NCBI GenBank assembly: GCA_964622895.1
Contig: CAZUSB010000008.1
Coordinates: forward strand, 1 to 24,129
Length of the DNA: 24,129 bases
Origin: JAGOZV01 sp964622895
GTDB taxonomy: Bacteria; Patescibacteriota; Saccharimonadia; Saccharimonadales; Saccharimonadaceae
Direction: 5' to 3'
Numbering within the stretch: position 1 is the first letter of the stretch; each line of letters begins with the position of its first letter. This document shows positions 22,282 to 24,129 of the stretch, piece after piece. The translations under genes and the position numbers were made by a program. Below the pieces are notes generated by a model that was not told where the DNA came from, did no database searches, and saw only the letters and a list, made by a program, of their open reading frames with translations.

Positions 22282-24129
22282 TCAAAAAGACCCGTGGTTA
22301 GAACCGCAAACTGACAAAATCATCAACCAGAATAACTATATTACTCAAAAAACTACCGAAATCCTAGATGGACAAAGACTAACGGACTTCACTTTGGGTC
22401 ACTTATTTTTCGGCTTACATCAAACAGATGACGGCTGGACATTGCGTGAATGGGCACCAAATGCGACCAAAATTACATTTTTATCTGAAAGTACTGACTG
22501 GCAAGAGACGTTAGAGATGACCAAAAAAGACCATGGTGTGTGGGAATTAAATATACCCAAAAGTGCCCTTCGTAAAAATGATCATTACAAAATCCACGTA
22601 TATTGGGAGGGGGGTGACGGTTTTCGGCTCCCATCTTATGCGAGTTATGTCCTCCAAGAAGAAGCTACAAACAATTTCAATGCAGTAGCTTGGAATAGCG
22701 AATATCAATGGCAGAACCAAGCACCGACAATTAATAAAGATAACCCACTTTTTATCTATGAGGCGCACGTCGGTATGTCTGGCGAAAAAGAGGGTATAGC
22801 TACCTATCGTCAATTCGCCGATGAAATAATTCCTCGCATCAAAAAAGCAGGCTACAATGCTATTCAATTAATGGCGTTACAAGAGCACCCGTATTATGGC
22901 AGTTTTGGCTATCATGTATCTAACTTTTTTGCGATTAGTTCACGTTTTGGTACACCGGATGACCTGAAGTATTTAGTTGATAAGGCACACAAAAACGGCA
23001 TAGCCATAATTATGGATATTGTGCATTCTCATGCTGTCAAAAACGAAGCCGAAGGTCTCGGTCGGTTTGACGGTACCATGACCCAGTATTTTTATGAAAA
23101 AGAACACCCAACATGGGATTCAAAGCTATTTGATTATGGAAAACCTCAAGTCGTACATTTTCTACTGAGTAACGCTCGTTATTTTTTGGAAGAATACAAT
23201 ATAGACGGTTTTCGTTTTGATGGCGTTACTAGTATGATTTTCCATGATCATGGACTAGGTAGTGGCATTGGGTCTTATGACGATTATTATACCGACAACA
23301 TCAATCGTGATGCGCTGATGTATCTCAAAAACGTCAATGATTTAATTCATCAAATAAATCCGCAGGCGATTACAATTGCCGAGGAAGTGTCGGGTTTTCC
23401 TGGGCTGGCTGCACCGACAAGCGAGGGTGGTATAGGTTTTGATTATCGCCTGAATATGAGTGCCCCTAATCTTTGGATTGAGCACATAGAAAAAATAAAA
23501 GATGAAAATTGGCAGATGGGTAATTTACTTCATGAACTGTCGCGCTATCGCCCCGAAGAGCGCACTATCACCTACGCTGAGTCGCACGATCAGGCGTTGG
23601 TAGGTGACAAGACTTTGATTTTTCGCCTGATAGACAAAGATATGTACTTCCATATGAAAAAAGATGATCCGAATCTGCTAGTAGATAGAGGATTGGCGCT
23701 TCATAAAATGATTCGCCTACTGACGGCCAGCGTTAATAATGGCGGATACTTGAATTTTATGGGAAATGAATTTGGGCATCCGGAGTGGATAGATTTCCCA
23801 CGAGAAGGAAACGATTGGTCATATAAATATGCACGACGTCAATGGAGCCTGATGGAAGATTCCGATTTAAAATATGAGGGTCTGGCTAGTTTTGATCGGG
23901 CGATGACAGAGCTGCTTAGAGTTACTACGGGCGGAATCGAATATATATATGAGCATGATAGTGACAAGGTGCTGTCGTTTGTTAGGGGCGGCAAGGTGTT
24001 TGTCTTTAACTTTCATCCAGAAAATTCTTATGAAAATTACCGTATCCCAGTTGCTAAAGCAGGGCAGTATAGTGTTGTGCTAACTTCCGATGAGCCTGAA
24101 CATGGTGGGTTTGGTAGTGTCAAGAAAAG
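22262..24129 (+). CDS. 1,4-alpha-glucan branching enzyme, truncated by the window end
   Basis: The frame opens at an ATG inside the 3' end of the GH97 gene (GGAGAG just upstream) and runs off the window after 622 codons. An N-terminal carbohydrate-binding/CBM48-like region (HLFFGLHQTDDGWTLREWAPNATKITF) precedes a GH13 barrel with region I DIVHSH (252-257), region II GFRFDGV with nucleophile Asp320, region III AEEVSG with acid Glu374, and region IV ESHDQ with Asp443. The SYDDYYTDNINRDALMYLKNVND and AEEVSGFPG stretches resemble the eukaryote-type GH13_8 branching enzymes more than bacterial GlgB. It would form alpha-1,6 branches in glycogen-like polymers. It ends in the C-terminal beta domain (FHPENSYENYRIPV), so only a few dozen residues are probably missing. 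Confidence 0.93.
   Translation, partial: MTKTLFSQKDPWLEPQTDKIINQNNYITQKTTEILDGQRLTDFTLGHLFFGLHQTDDGWTLREWAPNATKITFLSESTDWQETLEMTKKDHGVWELNIPKSALRKNDHYKIHVYWEGGDGFRLPSYASYVLQEEATNNFNAVAWNSEYQWQNQAPTINKDNPLFIYEAHVGMSGEKEGIATYRQFADEIIPRIKKAGYNAIQLMALQEHPYYGSFGYHVSNFFAISSRFGTPDDLKYLVDKAHKNGIAIIMDIVHSHAVKNEAEGLGRFDGTMTQYFYEKEHPTWDSKLFDYGKPQVVHFLLSNARYFLEEYNIDGFRFDGVTSMIFHDHGLGSGIGSYDDYYTDNINRDALMYLKNVNDLIHQINPQAITIAEEVSGFPGLAAPTSEGGIGFDYRLNMSAPNLWIEHIEKIKDENWQMGNLLHELSRYRPEERTITYAESHDQALVGDKTLIFRLIDKDMYFHMKKDDPNLLVDRGLALHKMIRLLTASVNNGGYLNFMGNEFGHPEWIDFPREGNDWSYKYARRQWSLMEDSDLKYEGLASFDRAMTELLRVTTGGIEYIYEHDSDKVLSFVRGGKVFVFNFHPENSYENYRIPVAKAGQYSVVLTSDEPEHGGFGSVKK

Noticed and set aside
1..24129. CRISPR array, tRNA or rRNA genes, insertion sequences
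   Set aside because: No spaced direct repeats, cloverleaf-like segments, rRNA-like stretches or terminal inverted repeats with a transposase were seen; the RAYT-like gene lacks catalytic residues and flanking repeats.

Overview
The window looks like a chromosome segment of a Patescibacteria/CPR bacterium, most likely Candidatus Saccharibacteria (TM7). This is an inference from: an AT-rich, very compact layout; Mur ligases shorter than usual; three FemAB-like ligases; many conserved-looking genes of unknown function; a bifunctional SIS-type sugar isomerase; and several genes whose promoter -10 element sits so close to the start codon that the mRNA should be leaderless. TGA is used as a stop (the alpha/beta hydrolase ends in TGA), which argues against the UGA-recoding Gracilibacteria/Absconditabacteria. 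No tRNA, rRNA, CRISPR array or insertion sequence was recognised. No gap without a gene reaches 300 bases. A 100-N assembly gap lies at 18861-18960.

Layout. 1-189: tail of a HIT-family protein. 296-649: orphan small protein behind a near-consensus promoter, meeting valS (minus strand, 641-3190) tail to tail. 3191-3313: divergent promoter region between valS and a FemX-like peptidyltransferase (3314-4315), which runs tail to tail into tsaD (minus strand, 4312-5421). 5501-8248: large secreted, C-terminally anchored SGNH/GDSL hydrolase. 8332-8901: small protein resembling a catalytically dead Y1/RAYT transposase-like protein. 8958-15392: a tightly overlapping six-gene operon that looks like peptidoglycan precursor assembly and modification (MurE-like, MurF-like, alpha/beta hydrolase, DegT-type PLP enzyme, two tandem FemAB-like ligases). 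15446-16294: probable PD-(D/E)XK nuclease-fold protein from a consensus leaderless promoter, followed by a small unknown protein (16326-16640). 16641-18648: groES-groEL under a CIRCE/HrcA operator. 18645-19195 (minus): conserved-looking unknown acidic protein interrupted by the assembly gap. 19272-24129: carbohydrate block with a phosphoglucose/phosphomannose isomerase, a cytoplasmic GH97 alpha-glucosidase-like enzyme and a GH13 glycogen branching enzyme cut by the window end.

How the genes fit together. The centre of the window is a cell-wall island. Mur-ligase-type enzymes would extend the stem peptide, FemAB-type aminoacyl transferases would build a cross-bridge, and a PLP enzyme plus a hydrolase lie between them in the same transcript; a third FemAB-like protein sits apart near valS. 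The distal end handles glucose polymers and sugar phosphates. The chaperonin operon is the only place where a classic transcription-factor operator is plain. A recurring promoter form (TGn + TATAAT-like hexamer, 4-7 bases before the start codon) is the most distinctive regulatory feature.
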